A stretch of 5,707 nt of DNA, taken from NCBI GenBank assembly GCA_023264915.1, contig JAHFUU010000157.1, forward strand, positions 783 through 6,489, read 5' to 3'. The stretch comes from Microthrixaceae bacterium (GTDB lineage Bacteria; Actinomycetota; Acidimicrobiia; Acidimicrobiales; Acidimicrobilacustridaceae). The notes under the pieces are model-generated. The model was not told the DNA's origin. It searched no databases and worked only from the letters and a program-made list of their open reading frames with translations. The number at the start of each line of letters is the position of its first letter. Positions within the stretch are counted from its first letter, which is position 1. A program made the translations under genes and the position numbers. Positions 1 to 5,707 of this stretch are shown here, piece after piece.

Positions 1-290
1 GAGTCGAGGTTGTCGGTGACAGCTCTGAGCTCGCAGGCCAGCTCCTTCTCTTCGTCTCGCAGCGCCTGCGCCTCGTCACGGAGCTGAGGGTCAGCGTCAG
101 GCCCGCCCGCAGCTCCGATCTGCCTCGCGAGCTTCTTGGAGCTTGAACGGAGCGAATCCACTCGCTGGGCGAGAGCTCTGCGCCGGCGGTCGAGGTCGAC
201 GATCTCATCGACGTCGAGGCTCATCCCCCTCGCCGCTATGACGTTGCTCATCTTGTTCGGGTCGGCGACGACATCGCTCAGGCGAGGCAC
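1..290 (-). CDS. serS: Seryl-tRNA synthetase, N-terminal part (partial)
   Basis: Reading the minus strand from a GTG at 290 gives 96 codons open to the window edge. The product resembles the N-terminal tRNA-binding arm of bacterial SerRS, which charges tRNA-Ser with serine in the cytoplasm. Visible family features are a D-P-N segment (residues 10-12), an A-R-G at 20-22 followed by an acidic stretch and L-D-R-R-R-R (33-38), then a charged heptad-like region (about 30-96) with a Gly/Pro-rich turn near 59-65, as expected for the antiparallel coiled coil. The start is set by an in-frame TGA just upstream (308-306) and a GGAGGA six bases before the GTG. The opening residues and the LRSSSKKLARQIG stretch depart from the usual LR-x-x-R-N-x-x-S-K-x-I-G pattern, so a divergent SerRS or SerRS-like paralogue is possible. 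The catalytic core is outside the window. Confidence 0.72.
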   Translation of the reverse strand, partial: MPRLSDVVADPNKMSNVIAARGMSLDVDEIVDLDRRRRALAQRVDSLRSSSKKLARQIGAAGGPDADPQLRDEAQALRDEEKELACELRAVTDNLD

Positions 291-400
291 GGAGCATCCT
301 CCAGTTCAGGTGCACGGTCCGGAATCCTCCGAGGGGCACCGGCGCGGCCAGAGACGATACCGGGACCTCGGGGGTCGGTTCGAACGGCTAGAACGAGCAG
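291..400. promoter_or_regulatory. Divergent intergenic region between serS-like and eis-like genes
   Basis: This 110-bp gap separates two genes reading away from each other, so it must hold the serS-like promoter on the minus strand and probably the promoter of the Eis/Nudix pair on the plus strand. I cannot point to a convincing -35/-10 pair. No T-box consensus is visible in the serS leader. Confidence 0.4.
297..302 (-). promoter_or_regulatory. Ribosome binding site of the serS-like gene
   Basis: On the minus strand GGAGGA lies six bases before the GTG at 290. An in-frame stop sits immediately upstream and no other in-frame start exists before it, so this site fixes the start of the SerRS-like protein. 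Confidence 0.7.
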
Positions 401-1633
401 ATGAAGATCGCGATCCGCACAGTCAGAGACGATGCCGAGTTCGAGTCGTGGCACCGTGGCAGCGAAGCGATGTTCGGCGCTCCCGAGAGCGATGCCGAGC
501 TTGCCGTCGAGCGGGCGCTGGTGCCTCTGGATCGCACCGTCGCAGCCGTCGACGGCGAGCGGATCGTGGGAACGGCGGCTTCGTACCCCTTCGAGATGAC
601 CCTGCCCGGCGGTGGGACGATACCCGTCGCCGGGGTCACGATGGTCACGGTCAGCTCCACCCACCGCCGCCGCGGCATACTCCGCGAGATGATGAGCTTC
701 CAGCTCGATGACGTGGTGTCCCGGTCAGAGCCCATCGCAGTGTTGAACTCCTCGGAGTCGAGCATCTACGGCCGGTTCGGCTACGGCATCGCCGAGCTGT
801 ACCAGGAGTACAGGATCGACACCCAAAGGGCTGCCTTCGGGCGCCCGGTACCTGAGCGAAGGGTCCCCATGCGGCTCATCACCAAGGCCGAGGCCCACAA
901 GGAGCTGCCGTCGATCTATGACCGCTGCCGCCTGTCGAAGCCGGGCATGCTAACCCAGCCTGAGGCTTGGTGGGCGGGCGTGCTCGGCGAGCGCCAGACC
1001 TGGAAGGGGGGCGGATCGCTGTATGTGGTGGTAGCCGACGCCGACGAGGCGGCGGGAACCGGCCCCGGGTATGCCCTCTACCGGATCGCCAGCGACACAC
1101 CGTCGGGCACATGGAAGCTGACCGTGATCGACATGCAGGCTGCCGACTCGGTCGTCGAGGCCCAGCTGCTGCGCTTCCTGCTCGACGTCGACCTGGTGGG
1201 CACGGTCCGGTTCGAGAGCCGGCCTCTTGATTGCCCGTTGCGCTGGTGGATGCGCGAACCGCGCGAGGCGCGGGTGGTCCACGTCGGTGACTTCTTGTGG
1301 GTTCGGGTGCTCGACGTAGTGCGGGCCCTGTCGGCTCGCCGGTACCCGGTGCAAGACGAGCTCGTCATCGACATCGAGGATCCCTTCGGCGGTCACGGCA
1401 GCGGCCGTTACCTGGTCTCGGGTGGGCCCGATGGCGCCTCGTGCGAGCCGACTCACCGGCCTGTCGATCTGCTCATGGACATAGCTGAGCTCGGGGGCAT
1501 CTACCTCGGCCAGACCCGGCCGACGTCACTCGCCTCCGCGCAGCGGATGATCGAGGTCACGCCCGGAGCGCTTGCCCGAGCCGACGCGTTCTTCGGCTGG
1601 CCGGTCGCGCCCTGGTGCACGACGCGGTTCTGA
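401..1633 (+). CDS. eis: Eis-family GNAT N-acetyltransferase
   Basis: The 410-residue product matches the architecture and length of the Eis family (M. tuberculosis Eis is about 402 residues): an N-terminal GNAT domain, a second GNAT-like fold and a C-terminal sterol-carrier-protein-like domain. It would transfer acetyl from acetyl-CoA to amines; mycobacterial Eis acetylates aminoglycosides at several positions. Visible motifs are YPFEMTLPGGG (62-72), the acetyl-CoA pyrophosphate loop VSSTHRRRGILR (84-95), SSIYGRFGYG (120-129), whose Tyr123 corresponds to the catalytic acid Tyr126 of mycobacterial Eis, and the C-terminal WPVAPWCTTRF with its terminal Phe carboxylate, the family's other catalytic group. 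All key elements are intact. An in-frame TAG at 389-391 makes the ATG at 401 the first possible start, though its RBS is weak. The Nudix gene follows about 40 bp downstream. The natural substrate cannot be read from sequence. Confidence 0.9.
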   Translation: MKIAIRTVRDDAEFESWHRGSEAMFGAPESDAELAVERALVPLDRTVAAVDGERIVGTAASYPFEMTLPGGGTIPVAGVTMVTVSSTHRRRGILREMMSFQLDDVVSRSEPIAVLNSSESSIYGRFGYGIAELYQEYRIDTQRAAFGRPVPERRVPMRLITKAEAHKELPSIYDRCRLSKPGMLTQPEAWWAGVLGERQTWKGGGSLYVVVADADEAAGTGPGYALYRIASDTPSGTWKLTVIDMQAADSVVEAQLLRFLLDVDLVGTVRFESRPLDCPLRWWMREPREARVVHVGDFLWVRVLDVVRALSARRYPVQDELVIDIEDPFGGHGSGRYLVSGGPDGASCEPTHRPVDLLMDIAELGGIYLGQTRPTSLASAQRMIEVTPGALARADAFFGWPVAPWCTTRF

Positions 1634-1673
1634 GCGTGAGGTTGGCACCGGGCAGGCATACTTGTGCGATGCC

Positions 1674-2201
1674 ATGCTCATCGGCGAGGCGGGAAGCGTG
1701 AGGCCCTTCACCCTCCGCCGCAGCGCAGCCCGGGTCATCTTGTTGAACTCAGATGGCCACACGCTGCTGCTGCAGGCATCAGACCCGGTTGACGCCTCCA
1801 AAGGACACTGGTGGGAGATACCCGGCGGCGGTATCGACCCCCAGGAGTCAAGCGCCGAAGCGGCCATGCGCGAGCTCCATGAGGAGACCGGCATCACCGA
1901 CGCTGAGATCGGCCCCTGCGTGTGGACCCAGCACTGTGAGTTCACCTTCGCCGGCATCCACTTCGACCAGGACGAGTACCTTCACGTCGCCTGGTGCGAT
2001 GTCGCTCACGAGTACCGCCCAGCCGCGCTCGAGTCACTCGAGGCGCTGGCTTTCAAGGGTCACAGGTGGTGGCCACTCCGTGACCTGCTGGCCAGCGAGG
2101 AGCGCGTCCTGCCCTTCCGCTTGCGTGAGTTCCTGCCCGCACTCGTGGCTGGTGATCTGCCCGACCCGCCCGTGGACATCACCCACACCGGCGGATGGTG
2201 A
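1674..2201 (+). CDS. Nudix (MutT-type) hydrolase
   Basis: The 175-residue product has a complete Nudix box at 52-74: G52, E58, R66-E67-L68, E70-E71, G73-I74, matching GX5EX7REUXEEXGU. This is the Mg2+-binding catalytic helix that cleaves nucleoside diphosphates linked to another moiety. A family-typical beta strand (ARVILLNSDGHTLLLQ, about 19-34) precedes it, followed by the WWEIPGGG approach. After the box come strands with aromatic residues (WTQHCEFTF, then HRWWPL), common in the family. The substrate (oxidised nucleotide, ADP-ribose, nucleotide sugar or other) cannot be assigned. The ATG at 1674 has no clear RBS; a GTG at 1698 has GAGG eight bases upstream and is an equally plausible start, removing eight residues before the conserved region. 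It follows the Eis-family gene on the same strand, probably in one transcript. Its TGA ends two bases before the tandem repeat begins. Confidence 0.88.
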   Translation: MLIGEAGSVRPFTLRRSAARVILLNSDGHTLLLQASDPVDASKGHWWEIPGGGIDPQESSAEAAMRELHEETGITDAEIGPCVWTQHCEFTFAGIHFDQDEYLHVAWCDVAHEYRPAALESLEALAFKGHRWWPLRDLLASEERVLPFRLREFLPALVAGDLPDPPVDITHTGGW

Positions 2202-2248
2202 GGTCCTCAACCAATCGTCGATCTTGGGAGGCAAGCGCCTGGTTGCCT

Positions 2249-2265
2249 GGGGGGCTGCGCCCCCC
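2249..2265. terminator. GC-rich hairpin in repeat copy 1, possible terminator
   Basis: GGGGGGC-TGC-GCCCCCC forms a 7-bp stem with a 3-base loop 48 bp past the Nudix stop codon. It is symmetric enough to act on either strand, and it lies between convergent genes. No T-tract follows, so this is at best a U-less terminator of the kind proposed for high-GC bacteria. Confidence 0.4.
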
Positions 2266-2390
2266 ACACACCCTCGCTGGCGCTCGGGTGCTCCCCATCG
2301 CCGGCGGGCTCCCTGGCGGTCGCGCCGCCGGAGGCGCTTGCCACATCCTCAACCAATCGTCGATCTTGGGAGGCAAGCGCCTGGTTGCCT

Positions 2391-2407
2391 GGGGGGCTGC
2401 GCCCCCC
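2391..2407. terminator. GC-rich hairpin in repeat copy 2, possible terminator
   Basis: The same 7-bp stem and 3-base loop recur exactly 142 bp downstream. On the minus strand this is the first strong hairpin after the stop codon of the GH172-like gene, about 84 bp past it. No T-tract is present. Confidence 0.4.
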
Positions 2408-2490
2408 ACACACCCTCGCTGGCGCTCGGGTGCTCCCCATCGCCGGCGGGCTCCCTGGCGGTCGCGCCGCCGGAGGCGCTTGCCACATCC

Positions 2491-3723
2491 TCAACCAATC
2501 GTCGATCTTGGGAGGCAAGCGCCTAGCTCGCTGATCCGTTGCATCGCCAGATCGAGCTCGCCCCGGTAGAAGGGCTCTGCGAAGGTGGCGATCCGAGAGA
2601 AGTTCTCCACCGATCCACCGAGCTTGGCCATGGCGGCCAGAACAGCGAGGCGCACCTCCTCGAATCCCTCCGGTAGAGGTGGGCGCATGGCAGCCGCAGG
2701 GGGGAGGCGGTCAAAGGGCACATGTGGCTCGTTCTGGTACCAGTAGGCGACCGATGTGTAGTCGTTCTCGAAGTTGTTGGCGTGGCCGTGCTCGATCGTC
2801 CATCGGATCGACTCGTCGAAGCGGATCGGATCGGCCACGTACCACCGGTACATGCCGACCAGGCCACCGAAGTCGGCTCGCTCGACCAGGGGGAAGCCCG
2901 AGTAGGGGTTGGCGTACTCGTGCCAGTTGCACGCGCCCGACCCGAAGACCTCCTCGTGGCCGGTGCCGTGGATGCGGGGTGGCCACGCGTCGCCGTCGAT
3001 GAACACCATGTCGTCGCCCTCGCCGTACCAGCCGCCCGCGATGTTGTCGATCTCGAGCACGAGACCGATCATCTGGCCCTTGCCCCGCGCGTCGAGCGCG
3101 AGGTAGTTGTCGGCGCCGTCGAGGTTGGAGCCGTCATGGAGCTGCTCGTTGCACGGGTCCATGGCGGGGACGGTGGGGCGCTCCTGGCGGTACTGGGCGT
3201 GGAAGCGCAGCACCTCTGGGGGCGGAGGCTCGTCGAACACCTCGTGCTCGATGTGGTACCAGACCATCCCCAGCATCCCGCCCAGGAACGTCTCGGCACG
3301 GTTCTCGATCTGGATCAGCGCACGTGTCGCGTACGGCATGGGGAAGTAGGCGTTGAGGCCCGGGGATGCACCCATGCCCGGGTTGACGGCGGTGAAGAAG
3401 CTGGCGTACTCGCGGATGCGTCCATGGGTGACGCCGAAGAAGTCGCCCATGGGCACCTCGACGGAGGGGGACTCCTCGCCGTCCCAGAAGCAGCGCAAGA
3501 TGCCGTCACGGTGATCAGTCAGCTCAGGCGCCGCGAGAGCCAGGTAGATGCGAGTGATGCATCCCGCTCCACACTCGTCGAGCAGGGTCACGGTCTCACC
3601 AGGACCGATGCGGATGTAGTCGTCGTTGCGTCCCGTGCGGTCCCAAGACGACGAGCGCTTCACCGAAGACCTCGGCGCGCGGATGAGCGAGCTGAGGGGA
3701 TGGTCATCCAGGGGGTGACCCAC
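2491..3723 (-). CDS. DUF2961 / GH172-type glycoside hydrolase
   Basis: From a GTG at 3723 the product is 410 residues, close to the usual DUF2961 length. Family hallmarks in order are SSSWDRTGRNDDY (24-36), GPGETVTLLDECGAGCITRIY (40-60, the first beta strands), FWDGEESPSVEVPMGDFFG (79-97), WYGEGDDMVFIDGDAWPP (232-249), GTGHEEVFG (253-261) and NPYSGFPL (272-279). GH172 enzymes known from the literature act on furanosides: difructose dianhydride I synthase/hydrolase and exo-D-arabinofuranosidases active on mycobacterial arabinan. Glu235 and Glu257 sit in the two acidic motifs and are the best candidates for catalytic residues, by inference. No signal peptide is visible, suggesting a cytoplasmic enzyme. 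The frame is open upstream to 4416 but that part is antisense to the ligase gene. The GTG at 3723 has AGGA nine bases upstream; a GTG at 3741 is an alternative. The last ten codons and the stop lie in the tandem repeat. Confidence 0.85.
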   Translation of the reverse strand: MGHPLDDHPLSSLIRAPRSSVKRSSSWDRTGRNDDYIRIGPGETVTLLDECGAGCITRIYLALAAPELTDHRDGILRCFWDGEESPSVEVPMGDFFGVTHGRIREYASFFTAVNPGMGASPGLNAYFPMPYATRALIQIENRAETFLGGMLGMVWYHIEHEVFDEPPPPEVLRFHAQYRQERPTVPAMDPCNEQLHDGSNLDGADNYLALDARGKGQMIGLVLEIDNIAGGWYGEGDDMVFIDGDAWPPRIHGTGHEEVFGSGACNWHEYANPYSGFPLVERADFGGLVGMYRWYVADPIRFDESIRWTIEHGHANNFENDYTSVAYWYQNEPHVPFDRLPPAAAMRPPLPEGFEEVRLAVLAAMAKLGGSVENFSRIATFAEPFYRGELDLAMQRISELGACLPRSTIG

Positions 3724-3870
3724 AGCTGCACATCCTGTCACCCCGCATCGTGAGATGCAGCGTGAGGATGCCGAGTGCACCTCGAGTGAGTCGTGTGCGA
3801 TAAAACGCAGTACGGATCGAAAGGGGAATGGGGAGCCGGACTCGCAATCGCTCCGCGGCCCCGACCACCA
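3724..3870. promoter_or_regulatory. Divergent intergenic region between GH172-like and ligase genes
   Basis: This gap of about 147 bp separates two genes reading outward, so both promoters are expected here. An AT-rich island (GATAAAACG, about 3799-3807) stands out against the GC-rich background and is the best place for a -10 element on either strand, but no convincing -35 partner is seen. The short motif GAGTG occurs twice close together (3774-3778 and 3784-3788). No operator palindrome was recognised. Confidence 0.35.
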
Positions 3871-5496
3871 ATGCAAGAAGAAGGCATCCTTCGTGGCGAC
3901 CTCGAGTGGGGGACCACCCCGCGGCTGGTGCTCGCCCAGGCAGCGCGCTTCGGTGAGCAGCCAGCCATGATCGACCACGGCACGGCTCTGTCCTTCGCGG
4001 AGCTGTCCTGCCGCGTGGAGGACGCCGCGCGTGCTTTCATCGCGGCTGGTCTCGAGCCCGGTGATCGTGCAGCGATCTGGGCACCCAACATCTGGGAGTG
4101 GGCAGTCGTCGCGTTGGGTCTGCACTCCGCAGGTGGAGTGGTCGTGCCGATCAACACGCGGTTCAAGGGCAGGGAGGCGGCCCATGTGCTCAGGCGCAGC
4201 AACGCCAAGGTGCTCTTGTGCGTCGCAGGCTTCCTCGATACCGACTACGTCTCGCTCCTGCGTTCGGAGATGGGTGGACCGTCGGGTCCGAGGCCAGTCG
4301 AAGGTCTGGCCGACCTCACGACGATCGTGGTGATGCGAGGTGATGCCCCCGAAGGCACCGTCTCGCTGGACACGTTCTTGGAGCATGGAGGATCGGTGCC
4401 CGCAGAGGTCGTGCACGAGCGAGCGGCCGCGGTCAGCCCTGATGACCTGTCAGACATCTTGTTCACGTCAGGCACGACAGGCCAGCCCAAGGGTGTCATG
4501 ACGACCCATGGCCAGAACTTGCGGGCCTTCAGTGCCTGGGCGAGCGTGATCGGCCTGCGTCACGACGACCGGTACCTGGTGGTCAACCCGTTCTTCCACG
4601 CCTTCGGGTACAAGGCTGGAATCCTCGCCTCGCTCATGACGGGTGCAACGGTGTACCCCGAACCGGTCTTTGACGTCCCCACGGTGATGCGACGGGTCAC
4701 CGATGACGCCATCTCGATGCTGCCTGGCCCCCCGACGCTCTATCAGACGATCCTGAACCATCCCGACCTGGGGTCTTTTGACATGTCGTCGCTCCGCTTG
4801 GCGGTCACCGGTGCAGCAGCGATCCCGGTCGAGCTCATCGTCCAGATGCGTGAGGAGCTCAGCTTCGAGGTGATCGTCACCGGCTACGGGCTCACGGAGG
4901 CTTGCGGCATCGCCACCATGTGCCGGTTCGACGATGATCCCGAGACCATCGCGCTCACCTCGGGGCGGGCCATCCCTGGCGTCGACGTCGAGATCCATGA
5001 CGACGACGGTGCGGAGGTCCCAAGAGGTGAACCGGGTGAGGTCGTGGTGCGCGGCTACAACGTGATGCGCGGGTACCTCGACGACCCAGAGGGGACAGCG
5101 GCCGCGATAGATGCCGAAGGCTGGCTGCACACCGGCGACATCGGAACGATGGACGAGCGCGGGTACCTCGAGATCACTGACCGCAAGAAGGACATGTTCA
5201 TAGTCGGTGGGTTCAACGCGTACCCGGCCGAGATCGAGAACCTCCTGCTTGCCAACGAGGCGGTCGCGCAGGTGGCGGTCGTGGGCATGCCCGACGAGCG
5301 GATGGGTGAGGTCGGTTGCGCTTTCGTCGTCCCGCGCGCCGGCGCCGCGATCGAACCGGGCGAGCTCATCGGGTGGGCCCGACAGCACATGGCCAACTAC
5401 AAGGTTCCCCGGAAGGTGATGGTCCTCGACGAGCTGCCGCTCAACGCAACCGGCAAGGTGCTCAAGTACGAGCTGCGAGAGCGCCTGCTCGGTTGA
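3871..5496 (+). CDS. fadD3: FadD3-like acyl-CoA ligase (ANL superfamily)
   Basis: The 541-residue product is a complete AMP-forming acyl-CoA synthetase: it adenylates a carboxylic acid with ATP, then transfers the acyl group to CoA. Core motifs in order: P-loop TSGTTGQPKG (199-208), NPFFHAFGYKAG (239-250), GPPTLYQ (286-292), YGLTE (339-343), HTGD (420-423), the hinge region ITDRKKD (435-441), GGFNAYPAEIE (446-456), and the catalytic lysine Lys529 in NATGK. NTRFKG (95-100), NPFFHAFGYKAGIL and LPGPPTLYQ closely resemble mycobacterial FadD3, which activates the steroid ring-derived acid HIP in cholesterol catabolism. No other steroid genes are in the window, so HIP as substrate is a hypothesis; other cyclic or fatty acids are possible. 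The ATG at 3871 is chosen by fit to the family N-terminus, but no RBS precedes it; a GTG at 3793 would add 26 residues of non-family sequence. It is divergent from the GH172-like gene. Confidence 0.92.
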   Translation: MQEEGILRGDLEWGTTPRLVLAQAARFGEQPAMIDHGTALSFAELSCRVEDAARAFIAAGLEPGDRAAIWAPNIWEWAVVALGLHSAGGVVVPINTRFKGREAAHVLRRSNAKVLLCVAGFLDTDYVSLLRSEMGGPSGPRPVEGLADLTTIVVMRGDAPEGTVSLDTFLEHGGSVPAEVVHERAAAVSPDDLSDILFTSGTTGQPKGVMTTHGQNLRAFSAWASVIGLRHDDRYLVVNPFFHAFGYKAGILASLMTGATVYPEPVFDVPTVMRRVTDDAISMLPGPPTLYQTILNHPDLGSFDMSSLRLAVTGAAAIPVELIVQMREELSFEVIVTGYGLTEACGIATMCRFDDDPETIALTSGRAIPGVDVEIHDDDGAEVPRGEPGEVVVRGYNVMRGYLDDPEGTAAAIDAEGWLHTGDIGTMDERGYLEITDRKKDMFIVGGFNAYPAEIENLLLANEAVAQVAVVGMPDERMGEVGCAFVVPRAGAAIEPGELIGWARQHMANYKVPRKVMVLDELPLNATGKVLKYELRERLLG

Positions 5497-5512
5497 CCCT
5501 GCGCTTCAAGGG

Positions 5513-5542
5513 AGCGGGACGAGGTCGCCTGACCTCGTCGCT
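5513..5542 (+). terminator. Stem-loop after the acyl-CoA ligase gene
   Basis: GACGAGGTC (5518-5526) and GACCTCGTC (5531-5539) form a perfect 9-bp stem around a GCCT loop. AGC/GCT can extend it by 3 bp across a two-base bulge. It starts 17-22 bp after the ligase stop and has no T-tract, so it is probably a U-less terminator. It also separates the ligase from the zinc-ribbon gene. Confidence 0.55.
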
Positions 5543-5624
5543 GCGCCCCCGAGCTGGCCTGCCGGTACCTCCTCTCATGCAATAGGGTGGTGGGGATTGA
5601 AACGCACAGGACTCCGCTGGGGTC

Positions 5625-5631
5625 GGGGAGG
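5625..5631 (+). promoter_or_regulatory. Ribosome binding site of the zinc-ribbon gene
   Basis: GGGGAGG sits six bases before the ATG at 5638, the strongest plus-strand Shine-Dalgarno match in the window. It supports a real gene start even though only 23 codons are visible. Confidence 0.75.
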
Positions 5632-5637
5632 TGCGCC

Positions 5638-5707
5638 ATGGCCAAGAAGGTGAAGTGCCCTTCATGTGGGGCCAAGAACGCAGCTGACGCCCACCGGTGC
5701 CGAGTGT
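5638..5707 (+). CDS. Zinc-ribbon protein, N-terminal fragment (partial)
   Basis: Twenty-three codons are visible before the right edge. They read M-A-K-K-V-K followed by CPSCG (Cys7, Cys10) and, eleven residues after Cys10, a third Cys (Cys21) in H-R-C-R-V. A C-x2-C pair followed by a third cysteine at this spacing is the start of a small zinc ribbon; a fourth cysteine is expected just outside the window. Such N-terminal ribbons occur on many actinobacterial proteins, often ahead of membrane or regulatory domains, so no function can be given. The start is well supported by the GGGGAGG site six bases upstream. The gene is separated from the ligase by about 140 bp containing a stem-loop, so it probably has its own promoter. 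Confidence 0.7.
   Translation, partial: MAKKVKCPSCGAKNAADAHRCRV

Larger units (their letters stand above)
2204..2524. repeat. 142-bp perfect tandem repeat, 2.26 copies
   Basis: Two copies of a 142-bp unit lie head to tail at 2204-2345 and 2346-2487 and show no difference on direct reading. A third copy (2488-2524) keeps only the first 37 bases before the sequence diverges. The array starts two bases after the Nudix stop codon and ends inside the coding region of the convergent GH172-like gene. Each full unit carries an 11-bp inverted pair (GGCAAGCGCCT at 2230-2240, AGGCGCTTGCC at 2332-2342 in copy 1) and a 7-bp GC hairpin. Open frames through the array are by-products of repetition: they have no RBS and no recognisable domain. 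Nothing marks it as an insertion sequence (no transposase). It is more like an intergenic palindromic repeat that has duplicated. Confidence 0.95.

Noticed and set aside
376..386. GGTTCGAAC resembling a tRNA T-loop
   Set aside because: No acceptor stem, D-arm or anticodon arm can be built around it on the plus strand.
2204..2487. Integron attC-like site, given a palindromic unit of similar size
   Set aside because: No GTTRRRY / RYYYAAC core pair flanks the unit and no integrase or cassette structure is present.
2195..2569. Open frames crossing the tandem repeat on both strands
   Set aside because: They exist because the repeat lacks stops in some frames; the products are Arg/Pro/Gly-rich with no RBS or domain.
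2722..3753. 343-codon plus-strand open frame opposite the GH172-like gene
   Set aside because: It is antisense to a gene with clear family motifs; its Val/Asp/Glu/Arg-rich product is typical of complementary reading of GC-rich coding DNA and shows no domain.
3724..4416. Upstream extension of the GH172-like frame to an ATG at 4416
   Set aside because: The extra 231 residues show no domain and lie antisense to the ligase and across the divergent promoter region; family similarity starts just after the GTG at 3723.
4468..5388. 306-codon minus-strand open frame opposite the acyl-CoA ligase
   Set aside because: It is antisense to an intact ligase, has no recognisable motif, and its His/Arg/Asp-rich composition is that of a shadow frame.
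5583..5588. TAGGGT as a -10 element for the zinc-ribbon gene
   Set aside because: It fits the loose TANNNT pattern but no reasonable -35 lies at the right distance, so it is too weak to annotate.
5591..5603. GGGGATTGAAAC resembling the end of a CRISPR repeat
   Set aside because: It occurs once, with no second copy or spacer-length periodicity in the window.

Overview
The window is GC-rich and densely coded, with many GTG starts. Its gene families (an Eis-type acetyltransferase and a FadD3-like acyl-CoA ligase) point to a high-GC actinobacterium. No ribosomal or other marker allows a finer placement; an environmental lineage is possible but is inference only.

Layout from left to right: (1) the 5' end of a seryl-tRNA synthetase-like gene on the minus strand, running out of the left edge; (2) a 110-bp divergent intergenic region; (3) a plus-strand pair made of an Eis-family GNAT acetyltransferase and a Nudix hydrolase, about 40 bp apart and probably co-transcribed; (4) a perfect 142-bp tandem repeat, two full copies plus a 37-bp partial third copy, filling the gap between the Nudix gene and the convergent gene behind it; (5) a minus-strand DUF2961/GH172-type glycoside hydrolase whose last ten codons and stop lie inside the partial third repeat copy; (6) a short divergent intergenic region; (7) a plus-strand FadD3-like acyl-CoA ligase with all core ANL-superfamily motifs; (8) a hairpin that could end that transcript; (9) the first 23 codons of a zinc-ribbon protein with a strong ribosome binding site, running off the right edge.

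The genes do not form one obvious pathway. Eis plus Nudix looks like a small accessory or housekeeping pair. The GH172-like enzyme and the acyl-CoA ligase are divergent and could share a control region, but their chemistry (furanoside cleavage versus CoA activation of a carboxylic acid, possibly steroid-derived) is not clearly linked. No complete new defence or mobile system is visible. The most unusual structure is the identical 142-bp tandem repeat with 11-bp inverted arms, which has become part of the 3' end of the GH172-like gene.
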